Origin: an uncultured Nitrospirales bacterium
GTDB lineage: Bacteria; Nitrospirota; Nitrospiria; Nitrospirales; UBA8639
DNA: 64,000 bases
Direction: 5' to 3'
NCBI GenBank assembly: GCA_951812745.1
Contig: OX638327.1
Coordinates: 1,663,914 to 1,727,913 of the forward strand
Position numbers and translations under genes: made by a program. The number at the start of each line of letters is the position of its first letter. Position 1 is the stretch's first letter. The notes under the pieces are model-generated. The model searched no databases and had not been told where the DNA came from. It worked only from the letters and a program-made list of their open reading frames with translations. Below, piece after piece: positions 8,238 through 16,463 of the stretch.

Positions 8238-8355
8238 GGCCGGAATTCACGGATGATCCCAAGGGATCCAACGAACAAAAGCTCGAAGCCATTCAGATGG
8301 CCTGGCACGAAGAATATCAGGACGCGCAATAGCCGCAGGGTGCCTCCGTCCTGAA
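8238..8355 (+). pseudogene. iscX 3'-end fragment (right copy of direct repeat)
   Basis: In frame this encodes PEFTDDPKGSNEQKLEAI and then QMAWHEEYQDAQ with a stop at 8330-8332, the last 30 or so residues of IscX. Upstream there is no start region, so it cannot make IscX. Of seven differences from the intact copy over 95 bp, five are synonymous and two change amino acids (D to N, K to Q). That pattern suggests the copies diverged while both were parts of working iscX genes, rather than decaying after a local duplication. Confidence 0.85.
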
Positions 8356-8537
8356 ACAGGCCACCCTTCTCCCTCATCGAACTGACATCGGCGTTTCCCA
8401 AGGAAGCGAAGCGGCACGGCGTAGAGTCCGTTGCCAAAACTCACGCGGGTCGCTCTATCGTTCAGGACCACGCCTCCGGTGAATCGTCTGCCCGTCGCCG
8501 ACAAGAAACCGACGACTGTTTGTGCAACGAAATGGGA

Positions 8538-9026
8538 TTACGGTTCAACTTGAGGCAGCGGTATCCACTGTGAAAAACAGGCGGCCTGCCCTTGGGTGGT
8601 TCCGTGGTCATCCAGAACGTTCCAGACCGTGGCCTGTTTCACGAGAAACCGGCGGCCCGTTCGTGAAATGCGTATCCCCTGGTAGTCGGTAATGAACCCC
8701 TGCGTGGCCGCTCGGTTGAGCATCCGGGCCCGCTCGGTTTGATTCAAGGGTTCCGCGGTTAATCGTGAAGGGGTCGCGGTAAATTCCTCCCAGGTCATTT
8801 CCCACAAGGCGAGGGCCTGTCGATTGCCGTAATTGAGGATGGGGTCTTCCGCGTTGGTGTGGGAGGCCACCACAAACGGCGAAACATAGAGCCGTTCGCT
8901 TTGCCCCTCAATCGTGCCCGTCCGGTCGATGAGTTCGTGCTTCAACCAGAACGCATAGCTGTCCAACAGCCAGCGAATCCAGGTGAGGTCCATGGGAGGC
9001 AGCCGTTCTGGAAAACCCGTGTTCAT
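8538..9026 (-). CDS. MEKHLA domain protein
   Basis: About 162 aa from ATG 9026; ATG 9092 would overlap aroK and lacks a ribosome site. The MEKHLA (PAS-like) domain covers nearly the whole protein: WLLDSYAFWL near the start, YVSPFVVASH, EDPILNYGNRQALALWEMTWEEFTA in family spacing, RMLNRA, GIRISRTGRRF and a VWNVLDDHG end. Single-domain MEKHLA proteins are common in cyanobacteria and other bacteria, but their function is not established. It lies directly after aroK on the same strand and may be co-transcribed with aroE-aroK. No ligand-binding residue can be assigned. Confidence 0.78.
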   Translation of the reverse strand: MNTGFPERLPPMDLTWIRWLLDSYAFWLKHELIDRTGTIEGQSERLYVSPFVVASHTNAEDPILNYGNRQALALWEMTWEEFTATPSRLTAEPLNQTERARMLNRAATQGFITDYQGIRISRTGRRFLVKQATVWNVLDDHGTTQGQAACFSQWIPLPQVEP

Positions 9027-9072
9027 GCGTCTTTTCGATACGGACGCCCCAAGATGGGGTGAGAAGGAGCAA

Positions 9073-9594
9073 TCACCGTGGTGGGCGGGCAATGGTCAGA
9101 ATGTGAGAGGCGATCTCTTCTGGCGAGAGGTCGTCGGTTGCAATGGTATGATCGGCCACTGCCTGATATTTCGGCGTCCGCTCGGTCAGGACTTCCTGAA
9201 TTTCCTCGACAAACGTCTTCCCGGCCGTCAGCGCCGGGCGTTGCGTGTCGTCTTCGATCCGCCGGGTAATCGTCGAGACCGTGGCGGTCAACCAAAACAC
9301 CAGGCCATTGGGCTTCAACGCTTCCATGTTCTCCGGTCGAAGGATAATCCCTCCGCCTGAATCAATGACCAGACAATCCTGTTCTTTGAGAGCGAGGCAC
9401 ACTTCCGTTTCGAGATCGCGAAAGTGCTCCCATCCTTCACCGGAGACGATGTCCGGGATTTTCTTTTGTGCTTTTTCGACGATTTGTGCGTCCGTGGAAA
9501 CCGCCCTCCACCCGAGTCGCGTTGCGAGGAGTTCCGCCACGGTGCTTTTTCCCGTTCCTCGATAACCGATGAGCACCAGATTCATGGCCCTCAC
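9073..9594 (-). CDS. aroK: Shikimate kinase
   Basis: About 173 aa; ATG 9585 (MNLVLIGYRGTGKS) is an equally good start. Phosphorylates shikimate with ATP, the fifth step of the chorismate pathway, in the cytoplasm. The P-loop GYRGTGKST is near residue 10, STDAQI carries the Mg/shikimate Asp, FRDLE holds the shikimate Arg, and DSGGGII is the Walker B-like loop. RPALT is the lid. The start lies at the aroE stop, so aroE and aroK are consecutive pathway genes in one operon. Confidence 0.92.
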   Translation of the reverse strand: MRAMNLVLIGYRGTGKSTVAELLATRLGWRAVSTDAQIVEKAQKKIPDIVSGEGWEHFRDLETEVCLALKEQDCLVIDSGGGIILRPENMEALKPNGLVFWLTATVSTITRRIEDDTQRPALTAGKTFVEEIQEVLTERTPKYQAVADHTIATDDLSPEEIASHILTIARPPR

Positions 9595-9628
9595 CCTTGC
9601 CCTCTCCCGGGGGGAGAGGGAGAACTAG
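9588..9628. repeat. CCCTCACCC...CTCTCCC palindromic element
   Basis: An imperfect hairpin element (CTCTCCCggggGGAGAG core). It resembles an element at 44077-44117 (CCCTCTCCCC ttga GGGAGAGGG followed by CTGGGGTGAGGG) and a weaker one at about 49453-49490. Here it overlaps the aroE 3' end and the aroK start. Confidence 0.6.
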
Positions 9629-10490
9629 AGGGAGATCTTGAAAATTGGGACTCCAGGACCTGACGCATGACGGGGACCGGTGCGGGTTGGCCCGTCCACA
9701 GCTCGAATTGGGCGACGGCCTGATGCAGGAACATTTCCAAGCCACGGATCGTGGGGCACCCGACCTCCCGCGCCTCCTTCAGCAAGCGCGTGTCCAAGGG
9801 GTTGTAGACGATATCCATGACCGTCAGGTCAGGATGGAAAAAGCGTTGGGGCACACAGGTCTGTTCGGTGTGGGGATCCATCCCCACGGGGGTGCAGTGG
9901 ATCATGACCTGCGCCTGGGCCAGGGCCGGCTCCAGTGTGTTCGCATCGAGCGGATGATCTTCAATGTGAAGCGTCGTGCCTTCGCGAAGATTGCGGGCCA
10001 GGGTGCGGCGTTCCTCCTCTTCGATCCCAAGTATCGTCAGCCGGCCAGCGGGGGTTGTAAGCGCGAGCCCGAACGCAATGGCCCTCGCGGCTCCGCCGGA
10101 TCCGATCACGACCACCTGTTTCCCGGCGAGGTCGACGCCTGCGTGTTGTAACGCCAGGAGGGCCCCGGAGGCGTCCGTATTATATCCGGATAGGGTGTTG
10201 TCCGATTTCACGATGGTATTGACGGCCCCGATGTGCCGGGCCGTGGGATCGATCGTATCCAGGTGGGCCATGACCGACACCTTATGGGGAATCGTGACGC
10301 TGAATCCTCTGAGGTTCCCTAACGCGCGGATTCCGTGAAGGGCATGGGGTACGTCTTCGACGGGAAACGCCAGGTACACATAATTCAGCCCCAAGTGTCG
10401 AAACGCGGCATTGTGAATGGCCGGGGAAAGTGAGTGTTTCACGGGATGGCCGAGGACGCCGCACAATTGCGTATCGGTATTGATTTCCAT
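9591..10490 (-). CDS. aroE: Shikimate dehydrogenase
   Basis: 299 aa, a little longer than usual (about 270-285). Reduces 3-dehydroshikimate to shikimate with NADPH. GHPVKHSLSPAIHN near residue 14 binds shikimate, VTIPHK holds the catalytic Lys, NTDASG follows, and VIGSGGAARA is the dinucleotide loop. DIVYNPLDTRLL and GLEMFLHQAVAQFELWTG are the conserved C-terminal motifs. The last 16 or so residues (SRSPSSSPSPPGRGQG) are low-complexity and come from the palindromic repeat at 9588-9628, so the gene seems to have been extended by repeat insertion. Confidence 0.92.
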   Translation of the reverse strand: MEINTDTQLCGVLGHPVKHSLSPAIHNAAFRHLGLNYVYLAFPVEDVPHALHGIRALGNLRGFSVTIPHKVSVMAHLDTIDPTARHIGAVNTIVKSDNTLSGYNTDASGALLALQHAGVDLAGKQVVVIGSGGAARAIAFGLALTTPAGRLTILGIEEEERRTLARNLREGTTLHIEDHPLDANTLEPALAQAQVMIHCTPVGMDPHTEQTCVPQRFFHPDLTVMDIVYNPLDTRLLKEAREVGCPTIRGLEMFLHQAVAQFELWTGQPAPVPVMRQVLESQFSRSPSSSPSPPGRGQG

Positions 10491-10651
10491 GAAGGCTCCT
10501 TCGCGTGTTGCAGAGCCGGGTTCCGGCCCGGTACATGCCTGATGCCGCGGAGTGTGTAGTTATCACATAATGACCGTCCCGGACTCAACGGCCCTGAATG
10601 GACGGGAAGGAAGGACTCACGATGGAGCAAAAGGCGAAACGAGGCAAGAAA

Positions 10652-12082
10652 TCAGAATGAGCGGGGTACGTCGAAATTCACGCGGAGATTCAATGAAACC
10701 ACGTGGATCGTGGTGTCCCATACGCCGTGGACCCGGTGATTGTCATTGTTAAGAATTCCACGTGACTGGTAGAAAATGCCCTGATAGGCCACGTCTACTC
10801 CTATGGCGGCCAACCCGAGACCATCCCGACCGGCCGCGCAAGGAATCACGCCAAGAAAGAGTCCCCCGCGTTGACACAAAAACCCGATTCCGGCGGAGTA
10901 GGAATGAGAATTGGAATCCGGAACGTCAGGCCTGAACGTCTGTTCCGGCACCGGGCTGTCGGCAAACACGTACCCGCCTCGAATGGCCACATCCCAGGAC
11001 GGTAACCAAGCCGGCTTGACGAATTTGTATTCGGTGCCGGCCATCACGACGTATGAGGTTTGCCAGTTTCGCGGGTTGGGAAGCACTGTGTCATCGGACA
11101 AGGTCACGTCAAGGTGATCGAACGAGGTCCAATCCGCGTAATCCACATCGATTTCCACCTTCCACTCGCGTCGGGCATTCCGTATGGGCCACACCGCAAG
11201 ACCGGCTGTGATGACTTGCGGCAGGTTCAGATCGGCCTTGGCTCCCGACACGAACCCCCGACTCTTGTTCAAAAACTGTCCCCTCAAGTTCAACGTCGCC
11301 TGGCTGCGAAAGACCAGCGCGACATTGACCAGGGGTTGCTCTCGCTCATTGCGAACAGGCGTAAAGAGCAACCCAACGTGATACCCAATGGCCGTATCCC
11401 GGCCGTTCAATTCGATTTCGTCGTCGGGTGCGAACGGAAACCCGGCGCGCGCCAGGTCTTCACCGGTTTGTTGCACTTCAACGTGACCCTCACCGAATGC
11501 GTCGGAGAACGTATAAATATCCAAACCGGCGCCAAGCGCGAACGAGGGGTGTACTCGGAAAGCGACGGTCGGGGTCACGTCCAGGATCGGGGCAGCCGAT
11601 CTGGTGAGGACCGGGGCGAGGCTGGAAGTACGGGGATAGTTCGTAACGTTACCAAAGGGGGAGTAGATTCCCAAGCCCAGCGTCAAAGATTCGAATGAAG
11701 GAGCCCCCACATCACCGAGCCTGGCAGTCACGAAGAAACTGCTCGGCGGAGGATTCGCAAAGGTACCGCCGAAATCACCTTCAATGGCCGGTCCCGAGGA
11801 TGGCCTGAAATCAATGTTCCCGTTCACGAGCAGCGTTCCTGCCGTCAGTTGAAGGCCCGGCAGATCCGTGATGGCCGCCGGGTTGAAGTGTACGGCTGAC
11901 GGGTCATCGGCTTGGGCGGCAAAGGCTCCGCCTTGAGCCGTAGCCGCCGCGCTTTGGTCCAGAATTCTGAAGCCTTCGCCAAAGGCCGGGAGAGAAACGC
12001 CCGCTGCCATGAGGAGCGCCGACAAGGCTCCAAGAAGTGGGGCAACCCAAGAAGGGTAGGGATGGCTGCTCTGCTGAATCAT
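10652..12082 (-). CDS. FadL/OmpP1/TodX-family outer-membrane transporter
   Basis: 476 aa. Outer-membrane beta-barrel for long-chain fatty acids or other hydrophobic compounds. A signal peptide (PLLGALSALLMAAGVSLPAFG) is followed by the FadL start GFRILDQSAAATAQGGAFAAQADDPSAVHFNPAAI, split by its plug NPA motif. The rest alternates strands and polar turns to a C-terminal NLRVNFDVPRSF ending in Phe, as barrel substrates of BAM do. It stands alone between aroE and a 415-bp intergenic region. The substrate cannot be read from sequence. Confidence 0.85.
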   Translation of the reverse strand: MIQQSSHPYPSWVAPLLGALSALLMAAGVSLPAFGEGFRILDQSAAATAQGGAFAAQADDPSAVHFNPAAITDLPGLQLTAGTLLVNGNIDFRPSSGPAIEGDFGGTFANPPPSSFFVTARLGDVGAPSFESLTLGLGIYSPFGNVTNYPRTSSLAPVLTRSAAPILDVTPTVAFRVHPSFALGAGLDIYTFSDAFGEGHVEVQQTGEDLARAGFPFAPDDEIELNGRDTAIGYHVGLLFTPVRNEREQPLVNVALVFRSQATLNLRGQFLNKSRGFVSGAKADLNLPQVITAGLAVWPIRNARREWKVEIDVDYADWTSFDHLDVTLSDDTVLPNPRNWQTSYVVMAGTEYKFVKPAWLPSWDVAIRGGYVFADSPVPEQTFRPDVPDSNSHSYSAGIGFLCQRGGLFLGVIPCAAGRDGLGLAAIGVDVAYQGIFYQSRGILNNDNHRVHGVWDTTIHVVSLNLRVNFDVPRSF

Positions 12083-12497
12083 GGCGAACGGTGGCGAGCA
12101 GATCGTTCAGACGGAATATGTTACTTTAGGGCAACGGGGTCAGCGAAGGCAAGACACGACAAGAGGCTGCAATCGAAAGACCGGGGAAAAGGCCAGGTGT
12201 ATTGTTGGAAGCCGTGCGGTTCAGTACAATAAGAATGATAGGCGTCGGGGTGCTTCCGGGGTCTGGTTCGGGACATGCCTCATGGGTCCACGAGGCCTCT
12301 CTGCATTTGTAGCTGCGGCATCCCGGGTCAAAGCCCGGGACAGGCCTTATGCCGCTAAGAGAGGCCGTTTGGACGAAAGTGCGATAAGGCATATCCCTGC
12401 CCCCGAGCCGGGATCGCGCAGCTACAGATACAAAAGAGAACGGAAAACGCCATAAGCCTGATCCGGCCGTGATCGGGGAAGGGCGCCGCTAGCGACG
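12083..12497. other. 415-bp intergenic region with nested palindrome
   Basis: No credible coding frame. It holds a nested inverted repeat at 12294-12366: GGCCTCTCT pairs with AGAGAGGCC, inside it GCGGCAT with ATGCCGC, and inside that TCCCGGG with CCCGGGA. A 15-base string GGACATGCCTCATGG (12271-12285) recurs exactly at 63026-63040. The porin promoter presumably lies near 12083-12200. Confidence 0.6.
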
Positions 12498-12896
12498 ATG
12501 ATCGTCAAAAAATTGCTACACACGCGCATGCGCGTCAGTGACATGGAAACCACCATCGCGTTTTATCGGGACGTGTTGGGGTTGGACGTGTTGGAACGGA
12601 AGGTCTCGCCGCGCGGATCGCATTTAGCCTTTCTGTCGGTTCCCAACAGCGATGAACTCATCGAACTGTGCAGTTTCCCGTCGAGTGGTCCCGTCAGTGT
12701 GCAGGAAGATCTGGTCCATCTCGCGTTTGAAGTCGAGGATCTTGATCAGGCGATCGAGCAGTTGAAAGCCAAGCAGGTTCCCATCACGGATGGCCCGACT
12801 CGAACGTCTTCGGGCAGCCGATTTATTTTCATTGACGCGCCGGATGGCTATGAAGTGGAGTTGATTGAACGACCGCCGGGTACGTTGACCGCATAG
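12498..12896 (+). CDS. VOC-superfamily protein, glyoxalase I-like
   Basis: 132 aa. Two beta-alpha-beta-beta-beta repeats of the vicinal oxygen chelate fold. The metal-ligand pattern of glyoxalase I is visible: His in LLHTRMRV, Glu in ELIELC, His in LVHLAFEV and Glu in GYEVELIE. FYRDVLGLDVLER is the typical repeat-1 helix and turn. It would isomerise the methylglyoxal hemithioacetal to lactoylglutathione, or act on another thiol adduct. Ends 12 bp before uvrC on the same strand. Confidence 0.82.
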   Translation: MIVKKLLHTRMRVSDMETTIAFYRDVLGLDVLERKVSPRGSHLAFLSVPNSDELIELCSFPSSGPVSVQEDLVHLAFEVEDLDQAIEQLKAKQVPITDGPTRTSSGSRFIFIDAPDGYEVELIERPPGTLTA

Positions 12897-12908
12897 CAGG
12901 CTTCATCC

Positions 12909-14603
12909 GTGACCAGCCTCGTCTCTTCCCTCGAATCCATTCTGTCGGACCTGCCCAATCAGCCCGGCGTGTACCTGCTGAAAAACAAGGGCGGGGAAAT
13001 CCTCTACATCGGGAAAGCCCGTGTTCTGGCGGACCGGGTACGCTCGTATTTTCAGAAAGGCAGCGACCCGAGCCCCAAGACCCGCGTGTTGACGGCCTTG
13101 GTTCAGGACATCGAAACGATCGTCACCGGATCCGAATTGGAGGCCCTCTTACTCGAAAGCAATCTGGTCAAACGCCATCGTCCCCGGTTCAACGTGGTGC
13201 TTCGCGATGACAAACATTATCCGTATCTCCGCCTGCCGGTGAAGGACAATTTTCCCCGTCTCTCAATTGTCCGTCGCGTGAAGAACGATGGGGCCCTGTA
13301 TTTTGGTCCCTACGTGCCGGCGGGTGCGCTTCGAGAAACCTTGAAAATCATCAAAAAAGTGTTTCCGCTGGCCACGTGCACGATCGACATCGATGGCACG
13401 GCCGACCGGGCCTGTTTGGAATTTGAAATCAAGCGGTGCATGGCACCCTGCACCGGCAACCAATCCCAAGAAGACTACCATCGCATCGTCAAACAGGTTC
13501 GCTGTTTTTTGGAGGGGCGGGACAAAGAATTGCTGGACGGGTTGCGAAAAGACATGGAAGCCGCCGCCGCCCACGAAGAATTTGAAGAGGCGGCCCGATT
13601 GCGGGATCGTATGACGAGTATCGCCAAGACCTTGCAGAAACAGCGCGTGGCGCAAATAGGGCCGGTGGATCAAGACGTGCTTGGCTTAGCCAGGCTGGGA
13701 CCGGCGGCGGATTTACAACTGTTATTTGTGCGCGGCGGCTTGTTGATCGGCCGCAAGGACTTTTTTTGGGCTGATACGCAAGGGGCTTCCGACGAGGAGT
13801 TGATTCGATCGGCTATCGAACAATTCTACAACAAGGAAACGAAGCCTCCGAAAGAACTGTTAGTGTCCGCAGTGCTGTCCGATCGGGAATTGCTTCAACG
13901 CTGGCTGAGTGAAAAGAAAGGCCGGCGGGTCCGGATCCTGATTCCCGCACGGGGAACAAAATGCCACCTGCTCCAATTGGCGCAAGAGAATGCCGCCGCG
14001 GCCATTGGGGAGCATGTGCGCAACGCGGCGGTGGAACACCAGGAAGCCGAAGCCTTGCAGCGTCTCCTCGGGTTGCCGAAGACGCCGAGTCGGGTGGAAG
14101 GGTTTGATATTTCCAATACCATGGGCACTCATTCCGTGGCCTCGATGGTCGTGTGGGAAGATGGAAAAATGAATAAATCGGATTACCGGCGATTTCGGAT
14201 CAAAACCGTCGAGGGGGCGAATGACTTTGCAAGCATGCAGGAAGTCGTCAAACGCCGGTATGGCGGAACTCTCGGCACCCAGCGCAACAAGGCGTTGCCG
14301 CTTCCCGATCTCATTCTGATCGATGGGGGAATCGGGCAGTTGGGAGCTGCCATGGACGCCTTGCGGGCTCTCGGCCTGGGCCACCTTTCCGTCATCGGAT
14401 TAGCCAAAGCCAAAGGGGACAAAGAAGAACGAATCTATTCGCCTGGGAATCATGAACCACTCATACTGTCTCCCACCTCGCACGCCTCGCGAGTCGTCCA
14501 ACGCATCCGGGACGAAGCGCATCGTTTCGCCGTCACCTACCATCGAAAACTCCGCGGCCAGGCCTTCGTGATGCCTCTGTCCAAATCCCCAAAACCCCGA
14601 TGA
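12909..14603 (+). CDS. uvrC: Excinuclease ABC subunit C, lacking the C-terminal HhH domain
   Basis: 564 aa, versus about 600-620 usually. UvrC makes both incisions in nucleotide excision repair. Present in order: GIY-YIG nuclease (QPGVYLLKNKGGEILYIGKAR, residues about 18-95), the Cys-rich linker (CLEFEIKRCMAPC), the UvrB-binding UVR motif (HEEFEEAARLRDRM), and the RNase H-like domain (VEGFDISNTMG, LILIDGGIGQL, DEAHRFAVTYHR). After that, UvrC normally continues into a tandem helix-hairpin-helix; here it ends with KLRGQAFVMPLSKSPKPR. No HhH-like peptide is encoded in the following bases in any frame I read. Confidence 0.93.
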   Translation: MTSLVSSLESILSDLPNQPGVYLLKNKGGEILYIGKARVLADRVRSYFQKGSDPSPKTRVLTALVQDIETIVTGSELEALLLESNLVKRHRPRFNVVLRDDKHYPYLRLPVKDNFPRLSIVRRVKNDGALYFGPYVPAGALRETLKIIKKVFPLATCTIDIDGTADRACLEFEIKRCMAPCTGNQSQEDYHRIVKQVRCFLEGRDKELLDGLRKDMEAAAAHEEFEEAARLRDRMTSIAKTLQKQRVAQIGPVDQDVLGLARLGPAADLQLLFVRGGLLIGRKDFFWADTQGASDEELIRSAIEQFYNKETKPPKELLVSAVLSDRELLQRWLSEKKGRRVRILIPARGTKCHLLQLAQENAAAAIGEHVRNAAVEHQEAEALQRLLGLPKTPSRVEGFDISNTMGTHSVASMVVWEDGKMNKSDYRRFRIKTVEGANDFASMQEVVKRRYGGTLGTQRNKALPLPDLILIDGGIGQLGAAMDALRALGLGHLSVIGLAKAKGDKEERIYSPGNHEPLILSPTSHASRVVQRIRDEAHRFAVTYHRKLRGQAFVMPLSKSPKPR

Positions 14604-14911
14604 GCACGTATTGTACGGATGGCAAGCATGAAACGGTGAAACATGAAAAGGGAAACGCCGCCAGCACGATTCCATACGACTTCATGATCAACGGCGGCTG
14701 CTCGTTTTACACCACTCTGCTCGATCAGGCATAATGTGGGGTCCATGCCCCCGACCGTTCACGGTGTCTCCGATCTCTACAAAGGGAAAAAGGTGCCATG
14801 AGGCCTGCCTCGGGCTGTGCCCAGGGCTGGCGCCCTACAAGGAGGCGGGGACACGCCTGATGGCGCTTCTTTCCGAACGCCACGTTTCTTGAGAACCGTG
14901 GCCAGGATACC
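14604..14911. other. 308-bp intergenic region
   Basis: No convincing gene. GGTGCCATGAGGCCTGCCTC near 14794-14815 and the GGGCTGGCGCCCTACAAGG stretch resemble fragments of the dispersed intergenic repeats seen elsewhere in the window. Confidence 0.4.
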
Positions 14912-15487
14912 ATGGAGATGAAAATAATGGGGGACGGCATGAGACTGTGCCTCGTTGGCTTGGCCGCGGGCATGTGGCTTTTTCCCATGCCCGTCTTGAG
15001 TCTGATGGGCGACCTGACCAACGATCCGGCCAAGGTAATCGAAAAATATCTATCATTGGATAAACGTGGAGCCCGGTTGACCGCGCCCTCATACGAAGCG
15101 GTCACGCCCTACGCGGCGTGGGAACAGGAAGAGCCGGTTTGGGAACGATTCGTGGTGATCCGCGACTATTCGATCATCGACGACGTCACGCAATGGGACA
15201 TCGTGAGCAGCACGGAAGCCCGCATTCCCGTCACCTTTCAGGTCCTCGGAGTCGTCCACCTGAAAACCGCCACGTTTGTTCCAGCGCCGCGGGAGGAAAG
15301 GTTTTCCATTCGCATCCGAGCCGTGGACAATTACTGGAAAATGGTCTCGCCGGTGTTTCCGCCCCACGTCGGCCGAAAACGCCTGGCGGATTTCGTGAAA
15401 GAAGCCATGCTCCATGAAGACAATGCCGACCGGGTCAAGACGTTGCGTAAGCTCAAGGATGATCTCGTCAAGGTCGGCCAATCATGA
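14912..15487 (+). CDS. Secreted protein of unknown function
   Basis: 191 aa from ATG 14912. ATG 14939 is an alternative that gives a cleaner signal peptide (MRLCLVGLAAGMWLFPMPVLS) and has GGGGGA just upstream. The mature part (about 165 aa) has no motif I recognise. It has a mixed alpha/beta look, with repeated short strands (VWERFVVIRDYSIIDD, RIPVTFQVLG, RFSIRIRAVDNYWKM) and a basic helical end. The stop overlaps the start of the phosphatase gene by 4 bp, so the two are co-transcribed. The fold could be an NTF2-like/SnoaL type (guess). Confidence 0.65.
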   Translation: MEMKIMGDGMRLCLVGLAAGMWLFPMPVLSLMGDLTNDPAKVIEKYLSLDKRGARLTAPSYEAVTPYAAWEQEEPVWERFVVIRDYSIIDDVTQWDIVSSTEARIPVTFQVLGVVHLKTATFVPAPREERFSIRIRAVDNYWKMVSPVFPPHVGRKRLADFVKEAMLHEDNADRVKTLRKLKDDLVKVGQS

Positions 15488-16149
15488 ATCACGGCCCGAT
15501 CGCGGATTCCGTTCGGTTAGTCATTTTTGATCTTGACGGGACCCTCATTGATTCCAAGCACGATATTGCCGCTTCAGTGAATCTCACGCTCAGAGATCTG
15601 GATTTACCGACGTTGCCCCCCGAACACATTTTTACCTTTGTGGGCGACGGGGTCAAACGGCTGTTGCGCTTGTCCGTGGGGGACGAAAATGAGGCACGCT
15701 ATGAACAATCGCTTCGGATCTTCCGCCGGCATTATCTGGCGCATTGTTTGGATCGCACCCAATTGTATCCCGGCCTGGACCGACTGTTCGATAAGCGGGA
15801 TACGCGCCTCAAAGCCCTGGCCACGAATAAATCGTTGGAATACACCTTGCGCGTGACCGAAGGCTTGAAGGTCAAAGAACAGTTTGCCGCGATCGAAGGC
15901 CCCCTCGATCAGTCTGATTTGAAACCCGATCCAGGCATGCTGTGGCGCATCCTGGAGCGTCTTGCGGTTCGACCGGAAGCGACCCTGCTCGTTGGCGACA
16001 GCACGAACGACGTGCGGGCCGCCCAAGCTGCCGGGGTGTCTGCCTGCGCGGTAGGCTACGGGTACGGCAATCGAGACAACGTGTTGGCCCTCAATCCAGA
16101 TTACTATTGTGAAAAGCCGAGCGATCTGCTCTCACTCTTGTTCGGATAA
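15484..16149 (+). CDS. gph: HAD phosphatase, phosphoglycolate phosphatase-like
   Basis: 221 aa. HAD-superfamily hydrolase with motif I FDLDGTLIDS (nucleophile Asp), motif II TNKS, motif III Lys in LKPDPG and motif IV LLVGDSTNDVRAA. The cap is the small helical type of Gph. It would dephosphorylate 2-phosphoglycolate from DNA repair, or a related substrate. ATG overlaps the preceding stop. A short hairpin follows the gene. Confidence 0.85.
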   Translation: MNHGPIADSVRLVIFDLDGTLIDSKHDIAASVNLTLRDLDLPTLPPEHIFTFVGDGVKRLLRLSVGDENEARYEQSLRIFRRHYLAHCLDRTQLYPGLDRLFDKRDTRLKALATNKSLEYTLRVTEGLKVKEQFAAIEGPLDQSDLKPDPGMLWRILERLAVRPEATLLVGDSTNDVRAAQAAGVSACAVGYGYGNRDNVLALNPDYYCEKPSDLLSLLFG

Positions 16150-16176
16150 GGGCTCTCCCAACAACGAGAGCCTTTC
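16149..16176 (+). terminator. Hairpin after gph
   Basis: GGCTCTC (16151-16157) pairs with GAGAGCC (16166-16172) around an 8-base loop, followed by TTT. The T run is short, so termination may be weak. Confidence 0.5.
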
Positions 16177-16463
16177 CGTCGCTAGGATCAGGGACAGGCA
16201 GGTTGCTCAGGATTGCCTGTGTAAACTTTCCCAAGCGATTCGTGGCCCGCGGGCGGTACACTTCTGTTCTTAGCAGGCCGTTTGATCACGGCCGTTTTGT
16301 CAAATCCATTTGACAGGCTTACCCCCTCGTCCGCTGTTGTTCATGATCTTTCGCTGCCTGGTCCTTTTTGAACAACTCATCAACGGCGAGAAAACCGTTC
16401 GTTCCCATCTTCCAGTATTTCTGGGAGGGAATAGGGCATTTTGCCGTTGAAAACCTTCAGGCG
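16177..16463. other. Intergenic region between converging genes
   Basis: About 290 bp between gph and the HEAT-repeat gene. I see no gene here. TGACAGGC and GGCCGTTT-rich stretches are present, without clear structure. Confidence 0.4.

Noticed and set aside
8172-8354. 60-codon frame from 8172 across the iscX duplicate
   Set aside because: It reads the iscX fragment in the wrong frame; the IscX-like peptide is in another frame and has no start.
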